DNA from: Shewanella sp. OPT22
GTDB taxonomy: Bacteria > Pseudomonadota > Gammaproteobacteria > Enterobacterales > Shewanellaceae
Assembly: GCF_004168585.1 (NCBI RefSeq)
Contig: NZ_PGVH01000018.1
Coordinates: forward strand, 71,223-135,222
Reading direction: 5' to 3'
Length of the DNA: 64,000 nucleotides
Below the pieces are notes generated by a model. It was given only the letters and a program-made list of their open reading frames with translations. It searched no databases and was not told the DNA's origin. Numbering within the stretch: the first letter of the stretch is position 1; every line of letters begins with the position of its first letter. Shown here piece by piece: positions 38,616 to 48,728 of this stretch. The position numbers and the translations under genes are program-made.

Positions 38616-39820
38616 AACCGAGATTGATTAAAGCGAGTAGAGTAATTCAAGTTTCATTAATTTTTTTTGCCAGTCATGTGTGCGCACAGGATTTGTATTG
38701 TAACTCCGCAGGTTTTAAGGAGGCCGTAGCTAAAAGCAATTTGGTTGATGCTTACTTTTCACCGGAGCACCTTATAAACCGAAATGAATTAGAAAGCATG
38801 CAAACGAGATTACAACATGTTGATGTAATCAGCTATGGCTTTGGAACCATCAGAAATAACTTCCTAGAGCTTTCTAAAATAGATAAGCACAATATTCACT
38901 TATTAAATAAATGGCGATGGGAAAACGCCAGAGACAATGGTGAACCAGAGTTTGCTTTGGTGTTATCCATTGGTGGCTGGGGAGGAAGGCACAGTTTTAC
39001 CACTTTTTTAACCAACCCGAACAAGCGCAGTATTTTTGTTAATTCGGCAAGTATGCTGGTAAACAACAATAATCTAGATGGAATTGATGTCGATTGGGAA
39101 AACGTTTCACTAACGTCTAAAGCTGAGCAAAAAGGTGTGTCTAAATTGATGAGACAGTTAAAAAATCAATTACCTTCTGGATCATGTGTTTCAAATGCTG
39201 TGCCGGCGACGCCTTTTTATTGGAATCAGTTTCCGAGTGCAGAATCGTGGAACGATAATGTCGATTGGAGTGTAGTTATGGGCTATGACCTTTACGGTAC
39301 ATTTGGTCCATTCACTGAATTAGCGTCGAACTTGTATGAACAAAAGAAAGCTAAAGTCCCAGATAGTGATTACCACTATAACTACCCCGAGTCGGTATCG
39401 GTTGCTAAAGCGGTTGTGCACTATAAGAACCAAGGGTTATCAACCAGTAAGATTATTTTAGGCGTGCCTTTTTATTGCCACAGTTATTACACTGATTCAG
39501 CTGATGCAGGGGGATATCGTCAGCGTGTGTATGATGCGAATATCAGTTCTCAAATTCCATTTAATCAGGCATCCGGTATTTGGGAACGAGGCAAAAAAGC
39601 GCACTTTAATGATGGCAGTGCTTACAGCTTGAATAAAATTCATGGCACAACCGGTACCGCGAAATATCAATTTTTAAGCTGTGAAACACCGAATTCTATT
39701 GCGAAAAAAGTGAAATTTGCTAAGCACGAAAAACTGGCCGGGATGTCGATGTGGGAATTGTCTCAAGATGTTAACTATGAAGATTCAAACTCACTGTTGC
39801 GTGCAATGACAAATCAATAA
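38612..39820 (+). CDS. Secreted GH18 family chitinase-like protein
   Basis: 402 residues from the ATG at 38612, which overlaps the GH2 stop as ATGA and gives a clean signal peptide ending at VCAQ. LSIGGWGG and LDGIDVDWEN are the two GH18 signatures; the latter supplies the DxxDxDxE catalytic line near residue 160. VMGYDLYG and MSMWELSQD are also family motifs. It has no recognisable chitin-binding domain. Catalytic residues are intact, so endo-activity on chitin or related glycans is likely, feeding products to the coupled GH2 enzyme. Confidence 0.9.
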   Translation: MKPRLIKASRVIQVSLIFFASHVCAQDLYCNSAGFKEAVAKSNLVDAYFSPEHLINRNELESMQTRLQHVDVISYGFGTIRNNFLELSKIDKHNIHLLNKWRWENARDNGEPEFALVLSIGGWGGRHSFTTFLTNPNKRSIFVNSASMLVNNNNLDGIDVDWENVSLTSKAEQKGVSKLMRQLKNQLPSGSCVSNAVPATPFYWNQFPSAESWNDNVDWSVVMGYDLYGTFGPFTELASNLYEQKKAKVPDSDYHYNYPESVSVAKAVVHYKNQGLSTSKIILGVPFYCHSYYTDSADAGGYRQRVYDANISSQIPFNQASGIWERGKKAHFNDGSAYSLNKIHGTTGTAKYQFLSCETPNSIAKKVKFAKHEKLAGMSMWELSQDVNYEDSNSLLRAMTNQ

Positions 39821-39830
39821 ACCCTAAAGT

Positions 39831-39858
39831 GAGTGCATTGTAAAAACACAATGCACTC
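39831..39858 (+). terminator. Terminator after the GH2-GH18 operon
   Basis: GAGTGCATTGT and ACAATGCACTC form an 11-bp stem with a six-base loop, followed by a mixed T-rich stretch. It also separates the convergent GGDEF/EAL gene. Confidence 0.65.
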
Positions 39859-39868
39859 TTCCTATTGT

Positions 39869-42544
39869 TTACCCTGCTAGCGTTTCAGCTTCATCTGTGG
39901 CGCTTTTTTCGGGCATTTTACTCAATGGTTGAGTGAGTAAGTATTCTGTCAGTGCTTGGTAAGAAAGGGGCTTGCTGAAGATATACCCTTGAATAAAGCC
40001 TTCGCCAAAACGTTTGATTTGATCAAGTTGGAACTCAGTTTCGACACCTTCAGCGACTATATCTAGTTTTAAGCTGTCGGCAATGGAGTAAATAGCCCCA
40101 ATGAGGCGAGTATCACAACTCTCTTGGCTTACGTCTTGAATAAAACTCTTGTCGACTTTAAGTACTTTGACGGGAAACCTTTTTAAATAGCTTAATGATG
40201 AGTAACCCGTACCAAAATCGTCCAAGCTTATTTTTATGCCCAGCTGACTAAATTTAAGAAGTTGATTGTAAGCTTGAATATCATCATCAATAAGCAGGCT
40301 TTCTGTAATCTCTAAAATAAGCTTTTGAGGAGCAAGGTTATACTTTTTAAGGTACTGCATGACTTGTTCAACAAAGTTTTCTTGTTTAAATTGAATTGAA
40401 GAAATATTTACGGCGACGCCAGGTGAATGAGCTACCATGGTTTTCCATGAAGCTGCAGCATGACAGGCTCTGTCTAATACAAGTTCTCCAATTTTGTTAA
40501 TTAAGCCAACTTCTTCTGCAATAGGGATGAATTTAGCTGGAGATATCGCGCCTTTTTCAGGATGATTCCAACGAACCAGCGCCTCAACATAGGATAGGTG
40601 CTCTGAACTGCTATGATGAATGGGTTGGAAACACACAGAAAGCTGATTATTTTGAATGGCTTCTCTTAATTCAGTTTCTAATTGGCAACGAAGACGAACA
40701 GCTTCGTCCATTTCCCGTGTGAAAAGTTGGAAGTTATTACGGCCCTTAGCTTTAGCCCTGTACATGGCAATGTCAGCGTTTTTGACCAGTACTTCAGGCT
40801 GAGTACTGTCCTCTGGGTAAATGGATATCCCAATACTTGCTGTAACGTACCCTTTGTGGGCACCCAGAGAAAATGGCTCAGCGATTTCTTCGATGATTTT
40901 ATTCGCAACCTTATCGATGGCGTAAATGTCGTTTTTGTTGGGAAGAATAACGGCGAATTCGTCGCCTCCTAAGCGAGAAATTGTATCTGATTTACGTAAA
41001 ATACCATTAAGCCTCTGTGCGACTCCTTTGAGCAGTTCATCCCCTTGAGAGTGCCCAAAGTTATCATTAATCCGTTTAAATCCGTCTAAATCAATAAAGA
41101 ACACGGCCAACTGTGATGACTCTCTATGAGCCACATTGATGCAGTGTTCTAGTTGAGATGAGAATAAATATCGATTTGCCAAGCCCGTCAAGCTATCGTA
41201 ATTGGCCTGTTGAAAAATTTTATGTTCCGCTTTTTTCCGTTTCGTTATATCACTGAAAAGAGAAACATAGGCTTCAAATTCTCCTGTAGGGCTAGTGAGT
41301 GCCGTAACCGAAAGCCATTCGTAATAGAGCTCACCATTTTTTCGACGGTTACAAATCTCACCTTGCCAATATCCGTCCGTTTTAAGCGCAATGTACATAC
41401 TGTTATAAAACTCAGCGTCATGACGTCCCGACTTTAAAAGAGAAGGTTTTTTTCCAATGACGTCAGTCTCTAAATAGCCGGTGATGTTAGAAAATGCTTT
41501 ATTAATGGCAAGAATATTAGAGTTAGCATCACATATCATTACGGCTTCTGTTGCAGTATGAAATACAGTAGAAGCGAGTCTCAGATCTTTTTCGTTCTCT
41601 TTGATGTAAGTGATGTCTTGGCTTATGACCACATGCCTTGAATTGTTTTCAGTAGCTGAAAGTGGGTAGATATTGGTGAATTCCCAGTATTCTTTACCTT
41701 CAACGTCAACACTCATCAGTTCACCTTGCCAAGCACTTCGTTGCTTCATGCTTTGAGCTACTTCAACGAGGTGAGGGTTTGTTTTGCTGTATGAATCAAT
41801 AAAGTTTGGTTTTTCTGAGGTGATCGAATTTTTTCTTAGTAACTGCTGATACTCGAACTCTTTGTTGTTATAAATGATGTTGCTTTCATCATTTAAAATC
41901 GCAATGGACATCGGGCTATGTTCAACAATTTGTGATAGCGCCTTAATTTTCAAGTCGGCTTTGGCTTTTCTCTTTAATAAATAAACTAAGAAGATGATCA
42001 TCAACGCTAAAGCTGTGAGTCTGAACAAAAAGTACATGAGTTGTTGTTTCGACTTCTCTTTAAGGTCGATAACTTGTTCATCAACCATATTTTCGAGGCT
42101 TTGTTGATAATGCCATAGCTGATCTTGAAGTAGACGTTCAGACGACATATCTCGAACGATGGAGAAGATCAATGTTTGTTTATTTATGCTTATGGGAGAT
42201 GAGTAAACTTGGACGGTTTTTACGCTTGAAGCCGCTTGGTGTCGGAAAATGAAGTAGTTTCTATTTTCAGCTTTTGCAGTTTCTCTTTCCTTAGCAACTT
42301 GAGTCGTACTCAACATATTAATTTGTTGAATATTCATACTTTCTAGTTGCTTGATTGAGTAGCCGTAAAATTGGCTTGCTGCCATGTTAGCTTTTGTAAT
42401 CCTTCCTGTTTCAGGTTTTATCAGTAGCATGACTAAGCGGTGCTTATTGAAAGCGGTATCAAACGCTGTGTCTGAAAAAGATGAGGGTGAAAGAGTGCAC
42501 AAAATGCACAGGAGTATGGCGGTGAATCGAGCGCGTTTAAGCAT
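39869..42544 (-). CDS. Membrane PAS-GGDEF-EAL cyclic-di-GMP enzyme
   Basis: 891 residues. An N-terminal signal-like segment precedes a first PAS domain (about 35-135), a coiled stretch, a membrane helix (about 170-190), two further PAS domains, then GGDEF and EAL. The GGDEF motif (SRLGGDEF, near 525) and EAL motif (YVEALVRW, near 655) are both complete, as is DDFGTGYSSL, so both synthesis and breakdown of c-di-GMP are possible. The sensory part faces the periplasm. c-di-GMP often controls curli, and a curli locus lies 10 kb away, but no direct link is shown. Confidence 0.92.
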   Translation of the reverse strand: MLKRARFTAILLCILCTLSPSSFSDTAFDTAFNKHRLVMLLIKPETGRITKANMAASQFYGYSIKQLESMNIQQINMLSTTQVAKERETAKAENRNYFIFRHQAASSVKTVQVYSSPISINKQTLIFSIVRDMSSERLLQDQLWHYQQSLENMVDEQVIDLKEKSKQQLMYFLFRLTALALMIIFLVYLLKRKAKADLKIKALSQIVEHSPMSIAILNDESNIIYNNKEFEYQQLLRKNSITSEKPNFIDSYSKTNPHLVEVAQSMKQRSAWQGELMSVDVEGKEYWEFTNIYPLSATENNSRHVVISQDITYIKENEKDLRLASTVFHTATEAVMICDANSNILAINKAFSNITGYLETDVIGKKPSLLKSGRHDAEFYNSMYIALKTDGYWQGEICNRRKNGELYYEWLSVTALTSPTGEFEAYVSLFSDITKRKKAEHKIFQQANYDSLTGLANRYLFSSQLEHCINVAHRESSQLAVFFIDLDGFKRINDNFGHSQGDELLKGVAQRLNGILRKSDTISRLGGDEFAVILPNKNDIYAIDKVANKIIEEIAEPFSLGAHKGYVTASIGISIYPEDSTQPEVLVKNADIAMYRAKAKGRNNFQLFTREMDEAVRLRCQLETELREAIQNNQLSVCFQPIHHSSSEHLSYVEALVRWNHPEKGAISPAKFIPIAEEVGLINKIGELVLDRACHAAASWKTMVAHSPGVAVNISSIQFKQENFVEQVMQYLKKYNLAPQKLILEITESLLIDDDIQAYNQLLKFSQLGIKISLDDFGTGYSSLSYLKRFPVKVLKVDKSFIQDVSQESCDTRLIGAIYSIADSLKLDIVAEGVETEFQLDQIKRFGEGFIQGYIFSKPLSYQALTEYLLTQPLSKMPEKSATDEAETLAG

Positions 42545-42816
42545 CTAAGACTACTTATTTTAATTCCTTTTTATAATAACCAATTATCAATACTTATTGA
42601 GTTTAGGTAAATAAGCTATCAGTTTAAGAATATTGTTATAAATCAAACAATCTTTAGCGCAGGATGATAAATGAGCAACCACTCTTTGGTGAAACCCGAT
42701 TTTGAGTGAATCAGTGTGAACCTCTGTTTACTGATTTAACTGAGTATTAGTACTCTTGATTGTTTGGCGCTAAAGTAAGATTCAATACAATGAGAACCGA
42801 AATAGTTGAGTGCGAA

Positions 42817-43488
42817 ATGGCCTTACATTTAAACAGTGATTTTAATCAGAGAGTCGTCATTCTTCCATCAGACTATGAGTGGATAGATTCTCCAATGCAT
42901 GGTGTTGAGCGAATGATGCTTGATCGTATCGGTGATGAAGTTGCAAGAGCAACTACCATTGTACGCTATGCTCCTTATAGTGAGTTCTCTGCGCATATAC
43001 ATACAGGCGGGGAAGAGTTCTATGTCATAGAAGGCGTCTTTTCCGATGAACGTGGCGATTATGCTCAAGGTACGTATGTGAGAAATCCTATTGGAACTTC
43101 ACACACGCCAAAAATTGGAGAGCATGGTGCAACCATCTTAGTTAAACTCCATCAGTTTTCAGAGCAAGACACGCTATCAGTTAACATGAATACTTCTGTT
43201 GAACCTTGGTCACAAGGTTTAGTTGAAGGGTTATCAGTAATGTCTTTGCATGAATTTGAGAGTGAGCATGTCGCTTTAGTGAAATGGGAGCCATATACTC
43301 GATTTTTGAGTCATCAGCATTGGGGAGGGGAGGAAATTTTTGTCATTAAAGGAACCTTTTACGATGAACATGGTGAGTATCCCAAAGGTTCGTGGATTAG
43401 GAATCCACATAAAAGCCGGCATCAACCATTTACTAAAAGTGATGGAGCAATTATTTTTGTAAAAACAGGTCACCTACTTGTTTTATGA
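42817..43488 (+). CDS. Double-cupin protein of the ChrR cupin-like type
   Basis: 223 residues from the ATG at 42817, the start that matches the family opening (ALHLNSDFNQRVV); an ATG at 42790 is possible. Two cupin barrels repeat the same pattern: HIHTGGEEFYVIEG followed by GTSH, and HQHWGGEEIFVIKG followed by SRH. His/His/Glu/His ligands suggest a bound metal in each. The family resembles the cupin half of ChrR anti-sigma factors, but no sigma gene or zinc-binding anti-sigma domain is nearby. Its reaction is unknown. The 42545-42816 gap to the GGDEF/EAL gene is AT-rich and shows nothing else. Confidence 0.82.
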   Translation: MALHLNSDFNQRVVILPSDYEWIDSPMHGVERMMLDRIGDEVARATTIVRYAPYSEFSAHIHTGGEEFYVIEGVFSDERGDYAQGTYVRNPIGTSHTPKIGEHGATILVKLHQFSEQDTLSVNMNTSVEPWSQGLVEGLSVMSLHEFESEHVALVKWEPYTRFLSHQHWGGEEIFVIKGTFYDEHGEYPKGSWIRNPHKSRHQPFTKSDGAIIFVKTGHLLVL

Positions 43489-43680
43489 TCAAAGTTTAAT
43501 TATCAACACTAAATTTTTACACTGTCTTTTCAGAATAGTTGTCTCTTGATTGCCTGAGTTTATGGCTTTTATATCCTAGACTCCCTTTCCATAAATGAAT
43601 GTAAAGATGAAGTGGGGTTAACTGTGGATACTAACAGTCTGACTTAAAATAATAATAAGCTATGTTAACTTTAGGTGACT

Positions 43681-45723
43681 ATGCAAGCACCGACTGCAGC
43701 AGTTGAGCATTCTCACTCCCATAATGGTTATAGGGTATCATCGACTAAAACCAAGGGAGCATTTAAGACAATTACTTTCAAGAGTAAAGGGTTCGGCTGG
43801 GCTAAACGCATCTACAAAATTTCATATAGTGGGTCTGATGGTCAGGTGTACTTTCGTCACCGCAAGTGGTTTTTTTCTGTGAATAAAAAACAAAAAATTG
43901 AAGTTAATAAGCCTCCAGAAGATGGAGTTAAGCGGTTTGTTTTGATGGAATCCCTTCAAAGTAGTGGTGTAATTCCAACCCAAAAAAAATTAGCAATTCT
44001 TACTCATTTAGGACGTAGAGAACAAGTTGAAGTATTAAAAGGAATAGAAAAAAGCAATAATTCTATTGATGGGAATGTTGAAGGCTCCGGGGGACACGAT
44101 TCAGAGCAAAAATCTGAAGCACAGTTTCTGAGAGATAAACTCGGCTTAGAAGAAATCACGCCTGAAATTGTTAATGATGTAATTGAAGACGATGATAAGT
44201 CTCCTGAATTAGCCTCTGGGATTGAACATGAGGTAACAGAAGGTAAAGCGGATACTGCAAAGGAGGGAAGTGAAGTCAAAACTTTATCTCAAAGCGGATT
44301 ACAAGAAGATATAGTTTTTGAACGAATGAATACAGAACAAAAAGTGGACTTTATTTGTTCTTGTATAAGTGGTGAAAATAGCGGAAGTATTACATCAATC
44401 TTGGAGACCCTGAAACCTATTATTAATGATCTTTTAGTTGGTGATTACGATCCTGAATTACAACTAAAATTGTTCAAAGATATTACCCAGTCATCAGAGG
44501 CGAAAAGCCTGCTAGAAGACTTTAATGAATTACCTGATGAACTTGTTAGTTTTCTACGGATAGATCTAAAAACAGAAGCAGAACAGTTGCAAATGCTCAC
44601 TCTTCTAGAAAATCTAAACATTAAATTCGCCGCTCAGTTTCTTGAAGGCTACTTCTCAGATACCCAAGAGTTGTATATTAAGAATCTCGCCCCCGAAAAT
44701 AAGGAATATGTCAGAGTTCAGCTTGGATTAGAAGAAAATAGTAGTCTGAGCCTTGAAAAAGAACAAAGCACTCAACAACATCGTCGCCTTCGACAGAAGC
44801 AGCCAGTAAACAGAAAAAAACAAGCAAAAGCTTATCTTCAATATGCTCCATTTAAGTCCTCTGTAACTAAAGTTGCCGGGAAGGCTGCAAGCATGAAAGC
44901 TGGCCCATTAAAAAACCTATTTATAAAATGGTATATAAATCACTACAAAATTGATATGGAAGAAGCGGTGAGAACAGAGGCTTCTGAATACGTTAATTTT
45001 AATGACTTTTTCTGCCGTGAGCTTAAATCAAATGCTCGCCCGATTTGCGAAGGGGATACAACCCTAGCACATCCTGTTGATGGTAAAGTCAGTCAACTAG
45101 GTGACATCGAAGAAGGTAAAATCATTCAAGCAAAAAATCATGATTATTCAGTAGAAACGCTTTTGGGTGGTAATCCTGCAGACGCAAAACCCTTTGAAAA
45201 TGGAACCTTTGCTACTGTATACCTTTCACCAGCTGACTACCATCGTGTTCACATGCCCATTGACGGTAAACTGAAGAAAATGATTTATGTATCTGGCGAT
45301 CATTTTTCAGTTGGTCCCAATACCGCTGAACATATTTCAGGCCTATTTGCTCGAAATGAGAGAGTCGTGTGTATTTTTGATACTGATATCGGTGAAATGG
45401 CGATGGTGTTAGTAGGAGCTACGATTGTATCTAGCATTCAACCAGCTTGGGAGCACAAGCCTGTAACTGCTAGAAGAGGTGAAAAAGTCAGTGTTTGGGA
45501 ATACAATACAGATGCTTCTGATGCCCACGTTTACAAAAAAGGTGACGAAATGGGTCATTTTAAATTAGGAAGCACTGTGGTAATGTGTTTTGAAAAAGGA
45601 AAGGTTAGTGGCTTTGCTGAGGGAACTCAAGAAAACAGTAAAACGACCATGGGGACTAAATTTGCGTACACTGCAAACCATGTAACAGCAGATCAGTCTG
45701 TATTATCATTCCATGAAAGCTAG
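43681..45723 (+). CDS. Phosphatidylserine decarboxylase fused to a long N-terminal extension
   Basis: 680 residues from the ATG at 43681, which follows AGGTGA; a GTG two codons earlier is less likely. The last ~290 residues are a full phosphatidylserine decarboxylase: Asp467 in HPVDG, His521/His524 in DYHRVHMP, and LGST with Ser631, where the chain self-cleaves to form the pyruvoyl group. It converts phosphatidylserine to phosphatidylethanolamine. The first ~390 residues are not part of the family. They start with a module (GFGWAKRIYKI, then KWFF) resembling the N terminus of the giant protein, followed by acidic linker and helices. This is probably not the housekeeping psd. The shared module suggests an effector-like enzyme acting on membranes; that role is inference. 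Confidence 0.85.
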   Translation: MQAPTAAVEHSHSHNGYRVSSTKTKGAFKTITFKSKGFGWAKRIYKISYSGSDGQVYFRHRKWFFSVNKKQKIEVNKPPEDGVKRFVLMESLQSSGVIPTQKKLAILTHLGRREQVEVLKGIEKSNNSIDGNVEGSGGHDSEQKSEAQFLRDKLGLEEITPEIVNDVIEDDDKSPELASGIEHEVTEGKADTAKEGSEVKTLSQSGLQEDIVFERMNTEQKVDFICSCISGENSGSITSILETLKPIINDLLVGDYDPELQLKLFKDITQSSEAKSLLEDFNELPDELVSFLRIDLKTEAEQLQMLTLLENLNIKFAAQFLEGYFSDTQELYIKNLAPENKEYVRVQLGLEENSSLSLEKEQSTQQHRRLRQKQPVNRKKQAKAYLQYAPFKSSVTKVAGKAASMKAGPLKNLFIKWYINHYKIDMEEAVRTEASEYVNFNDFFCRELKSNARPICEGDTTLAHPVDGKVSQLGDIEEGKIIQAKNHDYSVETLLGGNPADAKPFENGTFATVYLSPADYHRVHMPIDGKLKKMIYVSGDHFSVGPNTAEHISGLFARNERVVCIFDTDIGEMAMVLVGATIVSSIQPAWEHKPVTARRGEKVSVWEYNTDASDAHVYKKGDEMGHFKLGSTVVMCFEKGKVSGFAEGTQENSKTTMGTKFAYTANHVTADQSVLSFHES

Positions 45724-45804
45724 CTATTTTTATCTAAGGCCGCCTAACTTAATGGTGAAGTGGTAAACAAGCTGGCACATATAAAGCCATGCGCCAACTG
45801 AAGC

Positions 45805-46074
45805 TTAGGGTCTGTTTATCTTTCGTGATTGTTTTTGCAGCGATAAATTAGTTATTTTATACAAGGCAGAGCTTGTGAGGTTTGTTTATTCCAAATAATC
45901 AAGCTCTAACGTAGTAGGAATGACCAATTTACGCTGTCTTCGATGCTATTGAGCATTCATTGTTCTGTGTTGTGACCAGCTCACTTAGATGACTAAGCTT
46001 CACTGCTCACGCCTTGAACAGATAAATGCTCAAATAGCACAAAATCTAATCCTGAAAGATAAACAGTCCCCTAA
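45805..46074. mobile_element. MITE-like element with terminal inverted repeats
   Basis: About 270 bases with no open frame, bounded by imperfect inverted ends: TTAGGG-TCTGTTTATCTTTC on the left and GAAAGATAAACAGTCCCCTAA on the right, differing by one indel region and one base. The ends abut TTA/TAA, so a short TA-type target duplication is possible. It fills most of the 355-base gap and stops four bases before the rmuC stop codon. No transposase is present in the window, so it would need to be mobilised in trans. Confidence 0.72.
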
Positions 46075-46078
46075 TATT

Positions 46079-47527
46079 TCAATCTTCCAAACTATCATTC
46101 AATGCCGCATCAATAAGTGTTTTATCTAAACTTTTAGAAGTATCCACGCCTAACTGTTGCATTTGATGTGCTTGTCGAATCAAATTGCCTTTTCCTGTCG
46201 AAAGCTTACTCATTGCTGCATTGTAACTTTTATCCGCTGTTTCTAATGCTCGCCCTAGTTTGTCCATGTCTGATACATAACCACATAATTTGTCGTAAAT
46301 TTTACCTGCATGTTGAGCAATTTTTTGGGCGTGTTGGTTTTGATACTCGTAACGCCAAATATTATTGATGGTTCGAAGAGCAACCAGTAAGTTTGTTGGG
46401 CTTACTAGCATCACATTTTGTTCAAGAGCAAAATTAACAATGTCAGGATCATTTTCTAAGGCTAATAAAAATGCTGGCTCTATTGGAATGAACATCAATA
46501 CATAATCTAAGCTTTTCAAGCCATGTAACTGTTGATAATTTTTTTGGCCAAGCCCTTTGATATGAGCACGGATAGACAGCACATGCTCTTTTATCGCTGT
46601 TTGTTGTTGAAGCTCATCATCACTATTGAAATAACGCTCATAAGCAACCAGTGACATTTTTGAGTCAATGACAACGTCTTTTTCTTCAGGTAAATGAACA
46701 ATGACATCAGGTTTAAAGCGTTTGCCGTCATCATTTTTTAAGTCTGATTGAGTTTCGTATTCATGATTTTCCCTCAAACCACTTTCTTGAAGCACTCGTT
46801 CAAGTATGACTTCGCCCCAATTACCTTGTTGTTTGTTGTCACCCTTTAGTGCATTAGTTAGATTAATGGCATCCTGACTCATTTTTACATTCAAAATCTG
46901 CAGCTGCTCTAATTGATTTTTTAAAGCACTTCGTTCGGATTGTTCATGATTATAAGATTCATTAATTTGCTTTCTGAACCCCTCCAGTTGTTGCTTGAAA
47001 GGAGAGAGAAGGCTCGTTATTTGTTGATTATTTTGCAGATTAAACTTCTCACTTCGATCTTCAAATATCTTGGTAGCCAAGTTCTCAAATTCGATTTTTA
47101 ATCGTTGCTCTGCTGACTCCAAAAGTGCAATCTTATCTTCGAGCGCTTTTTTTTCTACTTCATGAGTGGCGGTCAATGTTTTATGCATCGCATTAGATTT
47201 AGAAAGCGATAGTTGAGCTTCCATTTGTTTGCGCTGTGCATCTTCAAATTTTGCTTCAAGAGAGGGGACTTGTGCTGTTATTGCTTCAGCTTTACCAAAA
47301 GCTTGAATGGTTTGCTCAAGCTTACTTCTGGTCACTGATAATTCATCATTGAGCTTTTCAATCTCTTGCATAGATTGAGCTTGTCGCATTTCAAAGACTT
47401 GCTCCCAACGTGAACGCGTAAGCCGTTGATTGACTAAAGCGCCCAAGAAAAAAGTTAAAATGCAAGCTCCGGCAGAGACAATGATTTCTGCGGTTGTAAA
47501 GTCGGCAAAAGGTGCAAATTCTGTCAT
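46079..47527 (-). CDS. rmuC: DNA recombination protein RmuC
   Basis: 482 residues. An N-terminal membrane helix (about 13-30) is followed by a long coiled coil to about 215 and the RmuC nuclease-like core: GNWGEVILERVLQ, DVVIDSKMSL, FIPIEPAFL and NLLVALRTI. RmuC limits inversions and rearrangements at short repeats. It is divergent from msrP. A MITE-like element is inserted directly after its stop. Confidence 0.94.
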   Translation of the reverse strand: MTEFAPFADFTTAEIIVSAGACILTFFLGALVNQRLTRSRWEQVFEMRQAQSMQEIEKLNDELSVTRSKLEQTIQAFGKAEAITAQVPSLEAKFEDAQRKQMEAQLSLSKSNAMHKTLTATHEVEKKALEDKIALLESAEQRLKIEFENLATKIFEDRSEKFNLQNNQQITSLLSPFKQQLEGFRKQINESYNHEQSERSALKNQLEQLQILNVKMSQDAINLTNALKGDNKQQGNWGEVILERVLQESGLRENHEYETQSDLKNDDGKRFKPDVIVHLPEEKDVVIDSKMSLVAYERYFNSDDELQQQTAIKEHVLSIRAHIKGLGQKNYQQLHGLKSLDYVLMFIPIEPAFLLALENDPDIVNFALEQNVMLVSPTNLLVALRTINNIWRYEYQNQHAQKIAQHAGKIYDKLCGYVSDMDKLGRALETADKSYNAAMSKLSTGKGNLIRQAHQMQQLGVDTSKSLDKTLIDAALNDSLED

Positions 47528-47690
47528 GATTCAATTAAAGATAGATTCGATGACTATAAGGATGTCATGCTCTAAGTGATGCTTCAAGATAAGCTGCTAC
47601 AATTTGAGGTATATCGTAAAAAAATTGAAAGAAACTTCGAAAAAGAGCTGTCTATTAATGCAAATGAACGTATTGCGCTAGAGGTGTATC

Positions 47691-48728
47691 GTGGCTAATA
47701 AAGGTGATTTTGTAAAAGGTGTTTTAAAGAGAAAAGCTTGGGATTTACCTGAAAGCGAAGTAACACCAGAATCCGTTTTTAAATCTCGACGTAAGATTAT
47801 CAAAGCGCTTGGTTTAGGTGCTGCGGGTGCAAGCTTATCTACAAATGTTCAAGCTGGTTTATTTGATGTGTTTGGTGATAAAAAAGCTGAATCTCAATTT
47901 AAGATTAAGCCGTTAACCTTCACGAAAAATGAGAAATATCAAACCTCTGAAATATTAACACCCGAAACTAAGGTAACGACTCACAATAACTTTTTTGAGT
48001 TTGGCACAAGCAAAGCCGATCCTGTTAATAATGCACAAGGTTTTGACGTTGAACCATGGAAGCTAGTTGTTGATGGTGAAGTAGAAACCCCATTAACACT
48101 AGGTTATGACGATTTATTTAAGTTAGCTGCATTAGAAGAACGCACATATCGACTTCGTTGTGTAGAAGCTTGGTCCATGGTTATCCCTTGGGTGGGTTTT
48201 TCACTTGCTAATATAATTAAAAAAGCTAATCCAACCAGCAAAGCAAAGTATGTAGCATTTGAAACCTTGGTCGATCCTAAGCAAATGCCAGGGCAGCGAA
48301 ACCGTTTTGTTGGTGGTGGAATTGATTACCCTTATGTTGAAGGATTAACTCTGCCTGAAGCCATGAATGATTTAAGCTTTTTATCTGTTGGTTTATACGG
48401 GAAAACGCTTCCCCCACAAAATGGTGCTCCAATTCGTTTAATCGTGCCATGGAAATATGGCTTTAAAAGCATAAAATCAATCGTACGCATTCGCTTGACG
48501 GATAAGAAGCCACCTACCAGCTGGAATCAATTAGCGTCTCACGAATATGGTTTTTATGCCAATGTGAATCCAGACGTTGATCACCCTCGTTGGTCACAAG
48601 CAACAGAGCGTCGTATTGGTGCTGGTGGGTTATTTTCAGCGAAACGTATCCCGACGTTGCCGTTTAATGGTTACGGTGATGATGTTGCAAGTCTATACAC
48701 AGGGCTAGATTTGAGGAAAAACTTTTGA
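47691..48728 (+). CDS. msrP: Protein-methionine-sulfoxide reductase catalytic subunit MsrP
   Basis: 345 residues. The twin-arginine leader ([10 protein letters not shown]) sends the folded molybdopterin protein to the periplasm. The molybdenum-ligating Cys lies in [13 protein letters not shown], and the SUOX-type core is complete. MsrP repairs oxidised methionines in periplasmic proteins using electrons from MsrQ, whose start overlaps the msrP stop. Confidence 0.95.
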   Translation: MANKGDFVKGVLKRKAWDLPESEVTPESVFKSRRKIIKALGLGAAGASLSTNVQAGLFDVFGDKKAESQFKIKPLTFTKNEKYQTSEILTPETKVTTHNNFFEFGTSKADPVNNAQGFDVEPWKLVVDGEVETPLTLGYDDLFKLAALEERTYRLRCVEAWSMVIPWVGFSLANIIKKANPTSKAKYVAFETLVDPKQMPGQRNRFVGGGIDYPYVEGLTLPEAMNDLSFLSVGLYGKTLPPQNGAPIRLIVPWKYGFKSIKSIVRIRLTDKKPPTSWNQLASHEYGFYANVNPDVDHPRWSQATERRIGAGGLFSAKRIPTLPFNGYGDDVASLYTGLDLRKNF

